From TH1177 sp035762785 (lineage in GTDB: Archaea > Thermoproteota > Nitrososphaeria > Nitrososphaerales > Nitrososphaeraceae), in NCBI GenBank assembly GCA_035762785.1, contig DASUCH010000043.1, positions 72,190 to 136,189 on the forward strand: 64,000 bases of DNA. The letters run 5' to 3'. Shown here in pieces: positions 35,779 to 45,587 of this stretch. The position numbers and the translations under genes were made by a program. Each line of letters opens with the position of its first letter. Position 1 is the first letter of the stretch. The notes below the pieces were generated by a model. The model did no database searches. It was not told the DNA's origin and was given only the letters and a program-made list of their open reading frames with translations.

Positions 35779-36885
35779 ATGCCAGAGATATGGCTTGGTT
35801 ATGGTTCTACAGATGTAGTATTAGATATTAAACAAGAAAATTTACTGCATTGTTATCCAGAGTTAAATTTGTTATCTGATGAAAATATAAAGGAAATTCT
35901 CACTGATATCAAGCTTTCAACAAAAACTATCATTTTTCCATTCTCCACTTCAAAGTCAATATTAAAAATAATCGATTTTTTAATAGAAATGAATAAAACT
36001 AATAACACAAAAGAAATTGAAATTGGAACGTTTTCCGAATATTTTCTTCAAATTAAAAATCATTTTGATGATAATATTAGAATTTTTCAAATGGATAAAA
36101 AAGATTTTTATGAAAACATTAACAAATTTGATAATGTTATTTTTATTTCAAAGATTGGGTATGAACCTCTTTTTGGATTCAGTGGCACTCCTTCTATGCT
36201 GACAAGAAATTGTACCAATAGTTTGATGGATGAAATTTTTCATTCTAATGAAATTATAAGTCCAACTTCTGGTCAAATAGGCGATCCCCTTAAAATTGCC
36301 TTAGAGTTTTATAATAAATTAGGTGTATATTCTATCGAGGTTTTATCTAATCAATATGGAATTTCTCGTCTTTATTGTGGATCTAATTCATCATTTATTA
36401 TCTCCTCAATTTCGGATTTTAAATCAAAAACGAAATTTAATTTCAATGAGCAAAAGTCATTAATAATTAGCGCAGGTGCGGAACCTGAGAATCATACTAC
36501 TCTTAATAACTCATTATATTCATTATGGAATTCTATAGGAATTTTGAAGAATCAAGGAATGGCTGTTTTAATAGCAGAAAATAGTCATGGGATAGGTGAT
36601 GGTGCTTTAACTATATATTTAGAAGGTAAATTGAACCTTTCTCAAATAAAAAAAATCAATTATGTAAATGGATTAGAGCATCTAATTTATCTAGAGAATT
36701 TAAGGAATAATTATTACCTTGGTCTAGTTTCTTCATTACCATTCCATTATTCTAAAACAAAGTTAGGATTTCATACTTATAATAATGTTAAAGAAGTTTT
36801 ACAAAATATGCTTTCACGTTATGGAAAATCAAATAAGATTATGATTTGCCCAGATCCTAGCATTACACTTTTGTTAAAACAATAA
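35779..36885 (+). CDS. LarA-like (DUF2088) protein
   Basis: The 368-residue protein starts MPEIWLGYGSTDVVL and contains PLFGFSGTPSMLTR (about 137), ISPTSGQIGDP (about 165) and an LIISAGAEPEN...LNNSLYSL stretch with the GMAVLIAENSHGIG element. This order recalls the nickel-pincer lactate racemase LarA and its DUF2088 relatives (YG...V, G.SGG..., G.GDP, SAGG.P.D). The His residues expected in LarA are not clearly placed, so activity is uncertain. An ATG at 35686 would add 31 mostly hydrophobic residues; I prefer the start that matches the family. Confidence 0.5.
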   Translation: MPEIWLGYGSTDVVLDIKQENLLHCYPELNLLSDENIKEILTDIKLSTKTIIFPFSTSKSILKIIDFLIEMNKTNNTKEIEIGTFSEYFLQIKNHFDDNIRIFQMDKKDFYENINKFDNVIFISKIGYEPLFGFSGTPSMLTRNCTNSLMDEIFHSNEIISPTSGQIGDPLKIALEFYNKLGVYSIEVLSNQYGISRLYCGSNSSFIISSISDFKSKTKFNFNEQKSLIISAGAEPENHTTLNNSLYSLWNSIGILKNQGMAVLIAENSHGIGDGALTIYLEGKLNLSQIKKINYVNGLEHLIYLENLRNNYYLGLVSSLPFHYSKTKLGFHTYNNVKEVLQNMLSRYGKSNKIMICPDPSITLLLKQ

Positions 36886-36986
36886 GAATTATTTTGATTA
36901 CTCAAATACCTTTATCTATTTATTTTATAATAAAGGAGTTGTTCTATTATATAAAGTTAAATACCTTGTCAAGTTAAATATAGAAA

Positions 36987-37484
36987 TTGCAATCTATTCT
37001 TAGAAGTGTTGATAGTTATGTTATTCGTAATTGCGAAGAAAAAGATATTCCATTTGTTATTAATATAAACATGATAACACTTCCAGAACACTATTCTGAC
37101 TATTTTTTTAGTTCTATTTTAGCAGAATTACCTGAAGCATTTATTGTTGCGGAAATAAAAAATCAGATAGTTGGTTACATCATGTGTAAAATAGAATTTG
37201 GATTCTCGAATTTCAGGAAGTTAGGTTTTGTAAAGAAAGGCCATGTGGTATCCGTTGCAGTTTTAGAAGAACATCAAGGAAAAGGTGTAGGAACAGCATT
37301 AATGCTAGAAGGAATGAAAGGTGTTATTATTAGAAAAAGTGATGAAATCTATTTGGAAGTTCGAGTTAGCAATGAAAGTGCAGTTCAACTATACAAAAAA
37401 CTTGGTTTCATTATAAAATCTAGATTAAAATCCTATTATCGTGATGGGGAAGATGCATTTTTAATGGCAAAAGACCTTAGTTAG
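36987..37484 (+). CDS. GNAT N-acetyltransferase, archaeal RimI/Ard1 type
   Basis: The enzyme acetylates protein N-termini with acetyl-CoA. The 165-residue product has the GNAT core: a VAVLEEHQGKGVGTALM segment (about residues 91-107) with the Q.G.G acetyl-CoA loop, then YLEVRVSNESAVQLYKKLGF, typical of RimI/Ard1. The start is probably TTG 36987, since the DIPFVININMITLPEHY motif requires the upstream residues. The next gene follows 27 bases later. Confidence 0.88.
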   Translation: MQSILRSVDSYVIRNCEEKDIPFVININMITLPEHYSDYFFSSILAELPEAFIVAEIKNQIVGYIMCKIEFGFSNFRKLGFVKKGHVVSVAVLEEHQGKGVGTALMLEGMKGVIIRKSDEIYLEVRVSNESAVQLYKKLGFIIKSRLKSYYRDGEDAFLMAKDLS

Positions 37485-37511
37485 ATATATAATAATTAAA
37501 TTGTTTTTATT

Positions 37512-37736
37512 ATGATAATGAAAAATAACAGACCGACTGGCATTTTTCTTTTAATTATTCCTCCAGCAATTTTTCTAATATATATATATCTATTATTTGC
37601 TTCAAGTCTAGATTTGCTTTTAATAAAACTCACCATTGTAGGAACTGCAGGAATAATTGTTTCGGTATTTATATGGATTGGATATACTATGATTTCTACT
37701 TCTAATCCTAATGAAATTACAGATGATAATATTTAA
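37512..37736 (+). CDS. Small two-helix membrane protein
   Basis: This 74-residue protein has two predicted membrane helices (about 11-33 and 36-58) and a short polar tail. It lies 27 bases after the acetyltransferase gene and overlaps the convergent methyltransferase gene by four bases. No family is recognised; similar small thaumarchaeal membrane proteins are common. Confidence 0.55.
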   Translation: MIMKNNRPTGIFLLIIPPAIFLIYIYLLFASSLDLLLIKLTIVGTAGIIVSVFIWIGYTMISTSNPNEITDDNI

Positions 37737-38575
37737 AGTATCTCCAAATCAAAAATCATTTGATATATTCGAGGACCAACCTCTCTTATTACTCTTCCAC
37801 AAATTATCTTATATTGGTAACATTTGAAAATATTATGGCAATTTAGTTTTCCTTCTTCTAATGCGTTCAATTTACTTTTGGCTTTAATATGGGCAAAATA
37901 ATGAATAATTCCTTTATTATTTTCAAGGGCCATAATGGCTGAATCAATAAATTCTGCTGCTTGTTCTGGAAGTGGCATAAGAACTCTTGTAGCCTTACCT
38001 TTTAATTGAGTAGATATAATTGTTCTAGCATCACCCAAAATAGGGATAACTCTGTTTTGGACTTTGTTTAACTTTGAATTGATAATACATAATTCATTTG
38101 CATAAGGATTCGAATCTATGCTATACACAATACAATGAGGATTTTTTTTTGCAAGAATAATTGAATAAGTTCCTATTCCTGCAAACATATTAACAATTAT
38201 TTCATTATTCCTTATTAACTTCGAAACTCTAAGTCTTTCAGTAGAAAGACGAGGTGAAAAATATGTGTTTAATACATCTACTTTAAATGTACATCCATGT
38301 TCCCTATATTCTGTAATCGATTTATTGATCCCTGTTAAAAAACATAGTCTTCTTGTTCTATACTCTCCTTGTACGGAAGAGATTTGCTGAAAGACAGTTT
38401 TGACCGTCTTAATTTTATTTATTAATATTTTGGCTATTATTTCTTTTTTCCCTTCTAGTTCCTCTGGAATTTTAATTATTATTATATCACCAATTACATC
38501 AAAAGAAGAATAAACCTTTTCGATTTCTTCTTTTGCAAAGACATCTTTTAATGCATTTTTAAGCAATGATCCCAT
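37733..38575 (-). CDS. tRNA (guanine-37 N1)-methyltransferase, Trm5 family
   Basis: Trm5 makes m1G37, which keeps the reading frame and is a precursor of wyosine. The 280-residue protein has FSPRLSTERLRVSK (about 110), the SAM motif VNMFAGIGTYSI (about 128), the acidic YSIDSNPYA (about 152) and MPLPEQAAEF (about 199), where the family has N/M-x-P. Length fits the short archaeal Trm5b/Taw22 type. The ABCE1 gene precedes it on the same strand with a 12-base gap. Confidence 0.88.
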   Translation of the reverse strand: MGSLLKNALKDVFAKEEIEKVYSSFDVIGDIIIIKIPEELEGKKEIIAKILINKIKTVKTVFQQISSVQGEYRTRRLCFLTGINKSITEYREHGCTFKVDVLNTYFSPRLSTERLRVSKLIRNNEIIVNMFAGIGTYSIILAKKNPHCIVYSIDSNPYANELCIINSKLNKVQNRVIPILGDARTIISTQLKGKATRVLMPLPEQAAEFIDSAIMALENNKGIIHYFAHIKAKSKLNALEEGKLNCHNIFKCYQYKIICGRVIREVGPRIYQMIFDLEIL

Positions 38576-38587
38576 ATTCCATTAGCT

Positions 38588-40459
38588 TTATCTTTTTATG
38601 TAATAATATTCTCCTGACTCTTTTTGTAATTTATCTAGTTGACTTCCATTTTTATTTACCCGGGGCCGTCCAGTAGTCTCATCTCTTCTATAAGTAATAG
38701 CTAATTCTTTAAGAAATAAATTCATACCTTCTATCTTAGACATGGGTTTGCTCGCGATACCGTACAAACTTGGTTGTCCATTGAATATTATTAAAGAATC
38801 AGAAACTATATCAATTAACTGCATATCATGGTCAATAATTATTGCTGATTTTCCTTGTGCTCTTACAAACCTCTGAATAAATTTTGCTAATGCTATTCTC
38901 TCCTCAATATCTAAAAAAGCTGAAGGTTCATCCAATGCATAGATATCAGCATCTCTCATTAATGATATTGCTATTGCTACTTTTTGTAATTCTCCTCCAC
39001 TCAGATTCCTTATATTTTTTTCATAAAGTTTTTTTACTCCCATTGGAATAATAATTTGTTCCTCTGCAACGCTTCCTTCTATAATATTTTGATATGCTGT
39101 GTATAATAATGACTTAACATCAGAATCATATTCTTGAGTTATATATTGTGGTTTATATGAAATTTTAGCATTAGTTTCTATCTTTCCGTTATCCGCATGT
39201 TCTACTCCTGCAATCATTTTCATAAAAGTTGTTTTTCCTAACGCATTTGCACCAATAACTCCTAAAACTTCACCTTTTCTTATTTTTCCCTCGGAAACTT
39301 TGAGACGGAATGAGTTAAATTTTTTTTCTATTTCTGAATATTTGGTAACTATATTGTTTAAAATAAAATCATCAACAGGATTGAATGTATCAAATCTGAA
39401 TTTTTTTTCTCTAAATCTTATATTTTCTGAGGGAATAAAACCATCAAGAAAATTATTGATTCCTGTCTTAGTTGACTGTAAACTGGAAACAATCCCATAT
39501 GCTCCCGATTCACCATATAGTATATGAATGTAGTCAGACAAATAATCTAATAAAGTTAAATCATGCTCGATAACCATAACGGTTTTTCCTTTTGAAGCAA
39601 GATTTTGTATTACTTTAGCTACGGCTAATCTCTGATAAATATCATTATATGATGATGGTTCATCAAAGAAATAATATTCTACATCTTTAATTGCAGCGAC
39701 AGTGACGGCTAATCTCTGTAATTCTCCTCCACTTAATTCATTTAGGTTTTTATTCAAGGAATTTTTCAAACCTAGTTTCTCAGAGATTTCATCTGCAGTT
39801 TTGTTTTCATCAAATTTCTTTAAAATTTCATTTACAGTTCCTTTAAACGCCTTTGGTATTTTAGAAACGAGCTGGGGTTTTATCGACACCCTCAAATTCC
39901 CATTGGCAATGTTTTCGAAATGTGACTTTAATTCAGAACCGTGAAACTTGTCAATAACATCTCCCCATAGAAAATTTGAATCGTAATTGCCAAAATTAGG
40001 TTTAAGATTGCCTGATAATATATTTACAATAGTAGTTTTGCCCATACCATTTCTACCTAGGAGCCCAACAACAGAACCTTTTTTTGGAGTCGGTAAATGA
40101 TAGAGCCTAAAGGAATTTATTCCATATTGATGAATTTTATGTTCATCCAATTCTTTTGGTAAATTTACTATTACAATTGCTTCAAAGGGACATTTTTTAA
40201 CGCATATTCCACAACCTGTACATAAATCTTCGGAAATTTCTGCTTTAGCATCGCCTTCCCTTTGAACAATGCATTGACCCCCTGTTTTATTTACTGGACA
40301 ATAAATAATACATTCTAACCCACACTTTCTTGGTTTGCATAATTCTTCATCTAAGACCGCTACTCTCGCCGTTAATTCAGGGTTTCCCATTTGTTTATAT
40401 TTTTTACATTTATGTATTATATCTCTTGCTAGGTTGCATTTTTGATTATTGTAAAGCAT
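38588..40459 (-). CDS. ABCE1 ribosome-recycling ATPase
   Basis: ABCE1 (Rli1) splits ribosomes after termination. The 623-residue protein begins with a ferredoxin-like region carrying two 4Fe-4S sites (KPRKCGLECIIYCPV and LCTGCGICVKKCPF), followed by two ABC modules with GRNGMGKTT and GANALGKTT Walker A motifs, two LSGGELQ signatures and hinge segments. The first ATG (40459) has a TATA-like element about 30 bases upstream; an internal ATG at 40390, before GNPELTARVAVLD, is closer to the usual family start. Confidence 0.95.
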   Translation of the reverse strand: MLYNNQKCNLARDIIHKCKKYKQMGNPELTARVAVLDEELCKPRKCGLECIIYCPVNKTGGQCIVQREGDAKAEISEDLCTGCGICVKKCPFEAIVIVNLPKELDEHKIHQYGINSFRLYHLPTPKKGSVVGLLGRNGMGKTTIVNILSGNLKPNFGNYDSNFLWGDVIDKFHGSELKSHFENIANGNLRVSIKPQLVSKIPKAFKGTVNEILKKFDENKTADEISEKLGLKNSLNKNLNELSGGELQRLAVTVAAIKDVEYYFFDEPSSYNDIYQRLAVAKVIQNLASKGKTVMVIEHDLTLLDYLSDYIHILYGESGAYGIVSSLQSTKTGINNFLDGFIPSENIRFREKKFRFDTFNPVDDFILNNIVTKYSEIEKKFNSFRLKVSEGKIRKGEVLGVIGANALGKTTFMKMIAGVEHADNGKIETNAKISYKPQYITQEYDSDVKSLLYTAYQNIIEGSVAEEQIIIPMGVKKLYEKNIRNLSGGELQKVAIAISLMRDADIYALDEPSAFLDIEERIALAKFIQRFVRAQGKSAIIIDHDMQLIDIVSDSLIIFNGQPSLYGIASKPMSKIEGMNLFLKELAITYRRDETTGRPRVNKNGSQLDKLQKESGEYYYIKR

Positions 40460-40531
40460 TTTTGATTATTGATAATAGTACGGTTTGAAAATTTAAAAAC
40501 GAATAAATTAACCTTTTCTTACTTTTTATTT

Positions 40532-40648
40532 AGCCGGTCATAGTGGCAGGGCGCGACCCGGACTCATACCGAACCCGGAAGTCAAACCTGTCGTCGCTGC
40601 CTAGTACTGACCTACGTGAGTGGTTGGGAAAGGGCAGTGCTGGCGTTC
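40532..40648 (+). rRNA. rrf: 5S ribosomal RNA
   Basis: A GC-rich island in AT-rich DNA contains the 5S hallmark ccgaacccggaagtcaaac. The ends gccggt (40533) and gctggc (40639-40644) pair as helix I. Loop E/helix IV sequences (gtactgacctacgtgag) follow. It lies alone between two minus-strand genes; no 16S or 23S gene is in the window. Exact ends are approximate. Confidence 0.92.
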
Positions 40649-40682
40649 TAAAATTTTAAGTTATGTATAAAATGTTATAATT

Positions 40683-42152
40683 TTATCTAATTTCACTCAT
40701 AATAAATTTAATAATTGTTCGTATTCCAAAACCAGTTGCTCCAGGTGGATTATATGATTTTGACAAACTCCCTTCCTGATTCCATGCTGTTCCAGCAATG
40801 TCAAGATGTACCCATGGTGTATTTTCTACAAAATTTGACAAAAAAGCTGCTGCAGTAATCGCCCCAGCAGCTCGTCCTCCAATATTTTTAATATCTGCAT
40901 TTTTACTTTTTATCTGTTCATGATGATCCTCTAATAATGGCAATTCCCACATTTTTTCATCGGTAACCTTAGATATGTCAAGAACTTTTTTGGTCAGTTT
41001 TTCATTGTTACCTATTATACCTGCTATATTACTACCTAATGCTATAATGCAGGCTCCAGTCAATGTGGCCATATCAATTATTAGTTTGGGCTTATATTGC
41101 TTAATTCCAAATGCTAATGCGTCTGCAAGTATTAATCTACCTTCCGCATCTGTGTTAATTACCTCCACGCTTTTTCCATTATACATTTTGATAATGTCAC
41201 TAGGTCTATAAGAAGAATTAGAAGGCATATTTTCAACTGCAGGAATAATTCCAATCACGTTATGTTTTATATTTAAAGAGGATAGTGATTTCATGATTGC
41301 AATAACGTTAACACCACCGCATTTATCAAACTTCATTTCTTCCATTTTCTCACTTGGTTTAATCGATATTCCACCAGAATCAAATGTTACTGCTTTTCCT
41401 ACAAGTAAAATTGGATTCTCTTCTTTTTTACTTCCTTCATATTTCAATACTATTAGTTTTGGGGTATTGATACTACCTCCTCCTACAGAAACTATTCCAT
41501 TTAATCCCATATCTTTCATGGAATCGAGACTTATAATCTTCGGTTTAATTCTTTGATTTTTTAGGTCCAATGCTATTTTTGCAAGGTATTCTGGAGAACA
41601 TTCATTAGGTGGTAAATTACTGATTTCTCTCCCTAAATTTACAGATTGACATATCACAGATGTTTCATTGATTTTTTTTTGAATTTCTTTAGAATTTGAT
41701 TCTATCAATATAGAAACCTTATCGATAGTATTATTATTCTTGGAGGTTTTAAAATTTTCAAATGAATAAGATGAAAGTAAAATTCCTTCTACAAAGGATT
41801 CAATCATATTTTTAGAGAAATTAAATGTAATGGAAAGTTCTTTTATTTTAAATTCTTTAGCATATTGAATTATTTTTCCAGAAATAATTCTTGATTTTTC
41901 TGTATTAAATTCAGTTTTGTTACCTAATCCCACAAATAATATTTTTCTAGCGGGGATTTTTGCAAATGTGTATAATTCATTTAATACACCAAATTTTTGG
42001 ATATGGGAAATAATTACTTTTCCTGCAACACTTATTTCATCATTGAATCTATTAAGTAAATCTGAATAATCTTCATCGAAAAAACATCCAATAACCAAAA
42101 GTTCTGTTCTCTTTTCCCTTATCTTTGTTTCGTCTGCGATAATTTTTAACAT
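40683..42152 (-). CDS. pepA: Leucyl aminopeptidase (M17)
   Basis: A cytoplasmic hexameric aminopeptidase with two metal ions that releases N-terminal residues. The 489-residue protein has the catalytic NTDAEGRL (about residue 332), LVGKAVTFDSGGISIKPS (about 250), MKFDKCGG and the YRPSDIIKMYNGK segment. A full-length N-terminal macro-like domain (1-160) is present. The gene sits near 5S rRNA and is divergent from the pentose phosphate operon. Confidence 0.95.
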   Translation of the reverse strand: MLKIIADETKIREKRTELLVIGCFFDEDYSDLLNRFNDEISVAGKVIISHIQKFGVLNELYTFAKIPARKILFVGLGNKTEFNTEKSRIISGKIIQYAKEFKIKELSITFNFSKNMIESFVEGILLSSYSFENFKTSKNNNTIDKVSILIESNSKEIQKKINETSVICQSVNLGREISNLPPNECSPEYLAKIALDLKNQRIKPKIISLDSMKDMGLNGIVSVGGGSINTPKLIVLKYEGSKKEENPILLVGKAVTFDSGGISIKPSEKMEEMKFDKCGGVNVIAIMKSLSSLNIKHNVIGIIPAVENMPSNSSYRPSDIIKMYNGKSVEVINTDAEGRLILADALAFGIKQYKPKLIIDMATLTGACIIALGSNIAGIIGNNEKLTKKVLDISKVTDEKMWELPLLEDHHEQIKSKNADIKNIGGRAAGAITAAAFLSNFVENTPWVHLDIAGTAWNQEGSLSKSYNPPGATGFGIRTIIKFIMSEIR

Positions 42153-42298
42153 ACATTATGGAATTCAGCAATAATATTTTAAATTATTGAATTGAGTTTA
42201 AATTACTGCAAATAATTTATCATTTCTCCAGCTAGATTTTTATCTTTCTTTATATTTTGTTTCTCTATGCCACATTTGTGGTTTGAAGGTATTGATAT

Positions 42299-43936
42299 AT
42301 GATATTTCATATGCGTTATCTAGATCTAAAAAGAAAAATTCAAGAGATTAGAATTAATGCTATAGAAGGAATTGCTGAGGCAGGATCCGGACATCCAGGC
42401 GCCTCTTTTTCTGCAGCTGAAATAATGGGAGTATTATATTTTAGGGAGTTACGTCATGATCCTTCAAATCCCACATGGGCAGGAAGGGATTTTTTTATTA
42501 ATTCAAAAGGACACTCGGCTCCAGGTTACTATGCAACGTTGGCAGTAGCTGGATATTTTCCAAAAAATGAAATGAAAGATTTAAGGAAATTTGGATCGAG
42601 ATTGCAAGGTCATCCTGTAAGATATTCAAAACTTTTAGAACATCATTCTCTACCAGGAGTAGAATATTCTGGAGGCTCCGAAGGTATAGGTCTTTCTGTT
42701 TCAATTGGCATTGCTCTGGCAAATGTTTTGGATAATAAAGAGAACAATGTGTATGTTTTACTAGGTGATGGTGAGACAAATGAAGGTCAAGTATGGGAAG
42801 CTGCTATGACTGCTCCAAAGTTTAAATTAGATAATCTTGTAGCCATTTTGGATCGAAACAAAATTCAACAGGACGGATTTACCGAAGATATAATGCCTCT
42901 GGATCCAGTACGTGATAAATGGGTGGCTTTTAACTGGAATGTATTAGAAATTAATGGACACAAAGTTGAACAAATAATGGATGCATTGAACAAAGCGAGT
43001 GAAATAAAGAATAAACCTACTATTATAATTGCAAATACCGTAAAAGGAAATGGGATTAAACATATGGCTAATAATCCTCAATGGCATGGTAAAGCACCTC
43101 CTAATATGCATATTCCAGTATTGATCGAAGAATTAGAAGGAGAATATCTGATAGCACCCTCTATAATCGCAGGGGAAAAAGAAAATTATGAAGAAAAAAT
43201 CAAAAAAGTTGAAAGAGGTGGAGCAGACCTTATACATTTAGATGTGATGGATGGAATATTCGTTCCTAATATTACTTTTTTAGCAGATACAATTAAAAAA
43301 TTAAGACCAATAACCAATATACCCTTTGATGCGCACCTAATGATTGAAAAACCATACGATCATATTGAGGAATATATCAATGCTGGTTGTGATATTATTA
43401 CAATTCATGCTGAAACTTGTGATAATGAGAACTTCTCCTACATTCGAGATAAGGTAATGTCTGCAGGAATAAGTTTAGGTATAGCTATTAATCCACAAAC
43501 TGATCTTCCAGCCTGGGCATTTTCTTATTTGAATGATATTGATGTCATAATAGTTATGTCTGTAAATCCTGGGTTTTCTGGACAGAAATTTATTCCTGAT
43601 ATAACCTCTAAGATTAGCAACTTGAATATAACTTTAAAAATGGAGGGATACAAAGGATATATTGAAGCAGACGGAGGAATTGATTCTTCTACTGTCCAAC
43701 GAGTATATGATGCTGGAGCACGAATTATGGTAGCAGGCAGCGCAGTTTTTTCTAATTCAGATATAAATACAGCAATTTTACAGTTAAAACATAAAACTAA
43801 TGTCACTTTAGAAAGAAATCTATTAAAAAAAGCTGATGAAAACAGTATACGAAAAGATTGGATTATTGCTCGTAAACATATTTTGATAACTGTTGCTAAT
43901 GAGTTGGGAATAGAAGATGAACTTAACCGACTTTGA
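42299..43936 (+). CDS. Transketolase N-terminal subunit fused to ribulose-phosphate 3-epimerase
   Basis: This 545-residue protein joins two enzymes. Residues about 1-275 form the thiamine-diphosphate half of transketolase: GHPGASFSAAE (about 28), GSEGIGLSVSIG, GDGETNEGQVWEA and LDRNKIQQDG. Residues about 283-490 are a complete ribulose-5-phosphate 3-epimerase with APSIIAG, DVMDGIFVPN (about 314), HLMIEKP, NPGFSGQKF (about 422) and EADGGID (about 455). A 50-residue helical tail ends the chain. The start of the C-terminal transketolase gene overlaps its last 20 bases, so all three carbon-shuffling steps are made together. ATG 42311 is an alternative start. Confidence 0.9.
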   Translation: MIFHMRYLDLKRKIQEIRINAIEGIAEAGSGHPGASFSAAEIMGVLYFRELRHDPSNPTWAGRDFFINSKGHSAPGYYATLAVAGYFPKNEMKDLRKFGSRLQGHPVRYSKLLEHHSLPGVEYSGGSEGIGLSVSIGIALANVLDNKENNVYVLLGDGETNEGQVWEAAMTAPKFKLDNLVAILDRNKIQQDGFTEDIMPLDPVRDKWVAFNWNVLEINGHKVEQIMDALNKASEIKNKPTIIIANTVKGNGIKHMANNPQWHGKAPPNMHIPVLIEELEGEYLIAPSIIAGEKENYEEKIKKVERGGADLIHLDVMDGIFVPNITFLADTIKKLRPITNIPFDAHLMIEKPYDHIEEYINAGCDIITIHAETCDNENFSYIRDKVMSAGISLGIAINPQTDLPAWAFSYLNDIDVIIVMSVNPGFSGQKFIPDITSKISNLNITLKMEGYKGYIEADGGIDSSTVQRVYDAGARIMVAGSAVFSNSDINTAILQLKHKTNVTLERNLLKKADENSIRKDWIIARKHILITVANELGIEDELNRL

Positions 43937-44906
43937 ATTAAGAAAAGGAGATATGCGATCTGCATATGGCAATGCTCTGGTTGATTTAGGTACAATTAAT
44001 GAAAATATTGTTTGTGTAGGAGCAGATACTACTGATTCATTAAAAACAAAAAAATTTGGAGATCAATTTCCTGAACGTTTTTTTAACATAGGAATAGCTG
44101 AGGCAAATCTTGTTTCTATTGCAGCAGGTTTAGCAATTGCTGGAAAAACAGCATTTGCAAGCACATATGCTGCATTTTTACCTGGGCGATGTCTAGATCA
44201 GATTCGTAATGCAATATGCTATCCTAGTCTAGATGTTAAATTAGTAGTATCACATGCTGGTTTAACAGTCGGTCCAGATGGAGCCTCACATCAGCAAATT
44301 GAAGATCTAGCTATTATGCGATCAATACCTAACATAAGAGTTCTCGCACCTGCTGATTCTGTATCTGTTTCCAAAATAATTAAAAATATCGCAGAGATTC
44401 CAGGTCCATTTTATGTAAGACTTGCTCGCCCCTCTTCAGCAATAATTTACGATGACAGTGATAGTACCTTCCAAATAGGTAAAGCAAATATTTTGCAAGA
44501 TGGTTCAGACATAACTATTATCGGTTGCGGATTGATGGTATATGAAGCTCTTAAAACAGCTAAATTATTGAAAGAAAGATACAATATATCTGCTCGTATA
44601 ATTGATTCTTATTCACTAAAGCCATTAGATAATGATATGGTGTTGAAAGCAGGACGAGAAACTGGTGCGATTATAACGGTTGAAGAACATAATATAATAG
44701 GGGGATTAGGGAGTGCAGTAGCAGAGATATGTTCTGAACATTATCCGTGTTATGTAAAGCGAGTTGGAGTTAGAGATACATTTGGAGAATCTGCAAGAGA
44801 TTCTGAATTAGATAATTTGCTTGAGTGTTATGGTCTAACCGAAAAAGAAATAGAACGGGTTGTGCTATCTACACTTGATAAATTAAAAAATGAAAATATT
44901 TCTTGA
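43917..44906 (+). CDS. Transketolase C-terminal subunit
   Basis: The second half of the split transketolase completes the thiamine-diphosphate site and binds the sugar phosphate. The 329-residue product shows the pyrimidine-binding domain (FFNIGIAEANLVSIAAGLA, about 58), SHAGLTVGPDGASHQ (about 119) and the C-terminal domain with EEHNIIGGLGSAVAE (about 258). It overlaps the fusion gene upstream by 20 bases and the transaldolase gene downstream by 17 bases, indicating translational coupling. Confidence 0.94.
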   Translation: MNLTDFELRKGDMRSAYGNALVDLGTINENIVCVGADTTDSLKTKKFGDQFPERFFNIGIAEANLVSIAAGLAIAGKTAFASTYAAFLPGRCLDQIRNAICYPSLDVKLVVSHAGLTVGPDGASHQQIEDLAIMRSIPNIRVLAPADSVSVSKIIKNIAEIPGPFYVRLARPSSAIIYDDSDSTFQIGKANILQDGSDITIIGCGLMVYEALKTAKLLKERYNISARIIDSYSLKPLDNDMVLKAGRETGAIITVEEHNIIGGLGSAVAEICSEHYPCYVKRVGVRDTFGESARDSELDNLLECYGLTEKEIERVVLSTLDKLKNENIS

Positions 44907-45558
44907 TACTGCTAATATCGCTTCCATTAGTCATTATTCTGAAATGGGAATGGTTGATGGAATAACAACTAATCCTACGCTTCTTTCAAAAGAAGGTGGT
45001 GATCCGGAAGAAATCATCAGAGAAATCATAAAAATTGTCCAAGGACCAGTTAGCCTAGAGGTTATATCTACGGAAATCAATCAAATAATGGAAGAGGCTT
45101 ATATTCTCCAGCGGTATGGTTCAAATGTTGTAATTAAAGTTCCCATGATTCCTGATGGAATAAAAGCAGTTAAAAAATTAAGAGAAGAAGGAATAGAAAC
45201 AAATGTTACTCTTGTTTTTTCAGCTAATCAAGCCTTATTAGCTGCAAAGGCAGGAGCATCTTATGTAAGCCCATTTATTGGAAGACTTGATGATATAGGT
45301 AATGAGGGCATGAGCCTTATCCGTGACATAAACCAAATTTTCAAAAATTATCAATATAATACTAAAATTCTTGTGGCAAGTATACGTCATCCAATTCACG
45401 TGATTGAGGCTGCTAAACTTGGTGCAGACGTAGTAACTTTACCACCTGATATTCTTGGAAAAATGTTTTTACATCCTCTTACAGATAAAGGCTTAAAGAA
45501 TTTTATCTCGGATTGGGAAAATCTTAAGAAAACAAATCCCTCCATTAAGATTTTATAA
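44890..45558 (+). CDS. tal: Transaldolase (small archaeal/bacterial type)
   Basis: The enzyme exchanges three-carbon units in the non-oxidative pentose phosphate pathway. This 222-residue protein is of the short TalC/fructose-6-phosphate aldolase type: MKIFLDTANIASI start, DGITTNPTLLSKEG, NVVIKVPMIPDG with the Schiff-base Lys (about residue 84), and TNVTLVFSANQALLAAKAG. It follows the transketolase genes in an overlapping operon. Transaldolase or fructose-6-phosphate aldolase activity cannot be told apart by sight. Confidence 0.92.
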   Translation: MKIFLDTANIASISHYSEMGMVDGITTNPTLLSKEGGDPEEIIREIIKIVQGPVSLEVISTEINQIMEEAYILQRYGSNVVIKVPMIPDGIKAVKKLREEGIETNVTLVFSANQALLAAKAGASYVSPFIGRLDDIGNEGMSLIRDINQIFKNYQYNTKILVASIRHPIHVIEAAKLGADVVTLPPDILGKMFLHPLTDKGLKNFISDWENLKKTNPSIKIL

Positions 45559-45587
45559 CTTTATCTTTATATTTATTTTGTGAACAA

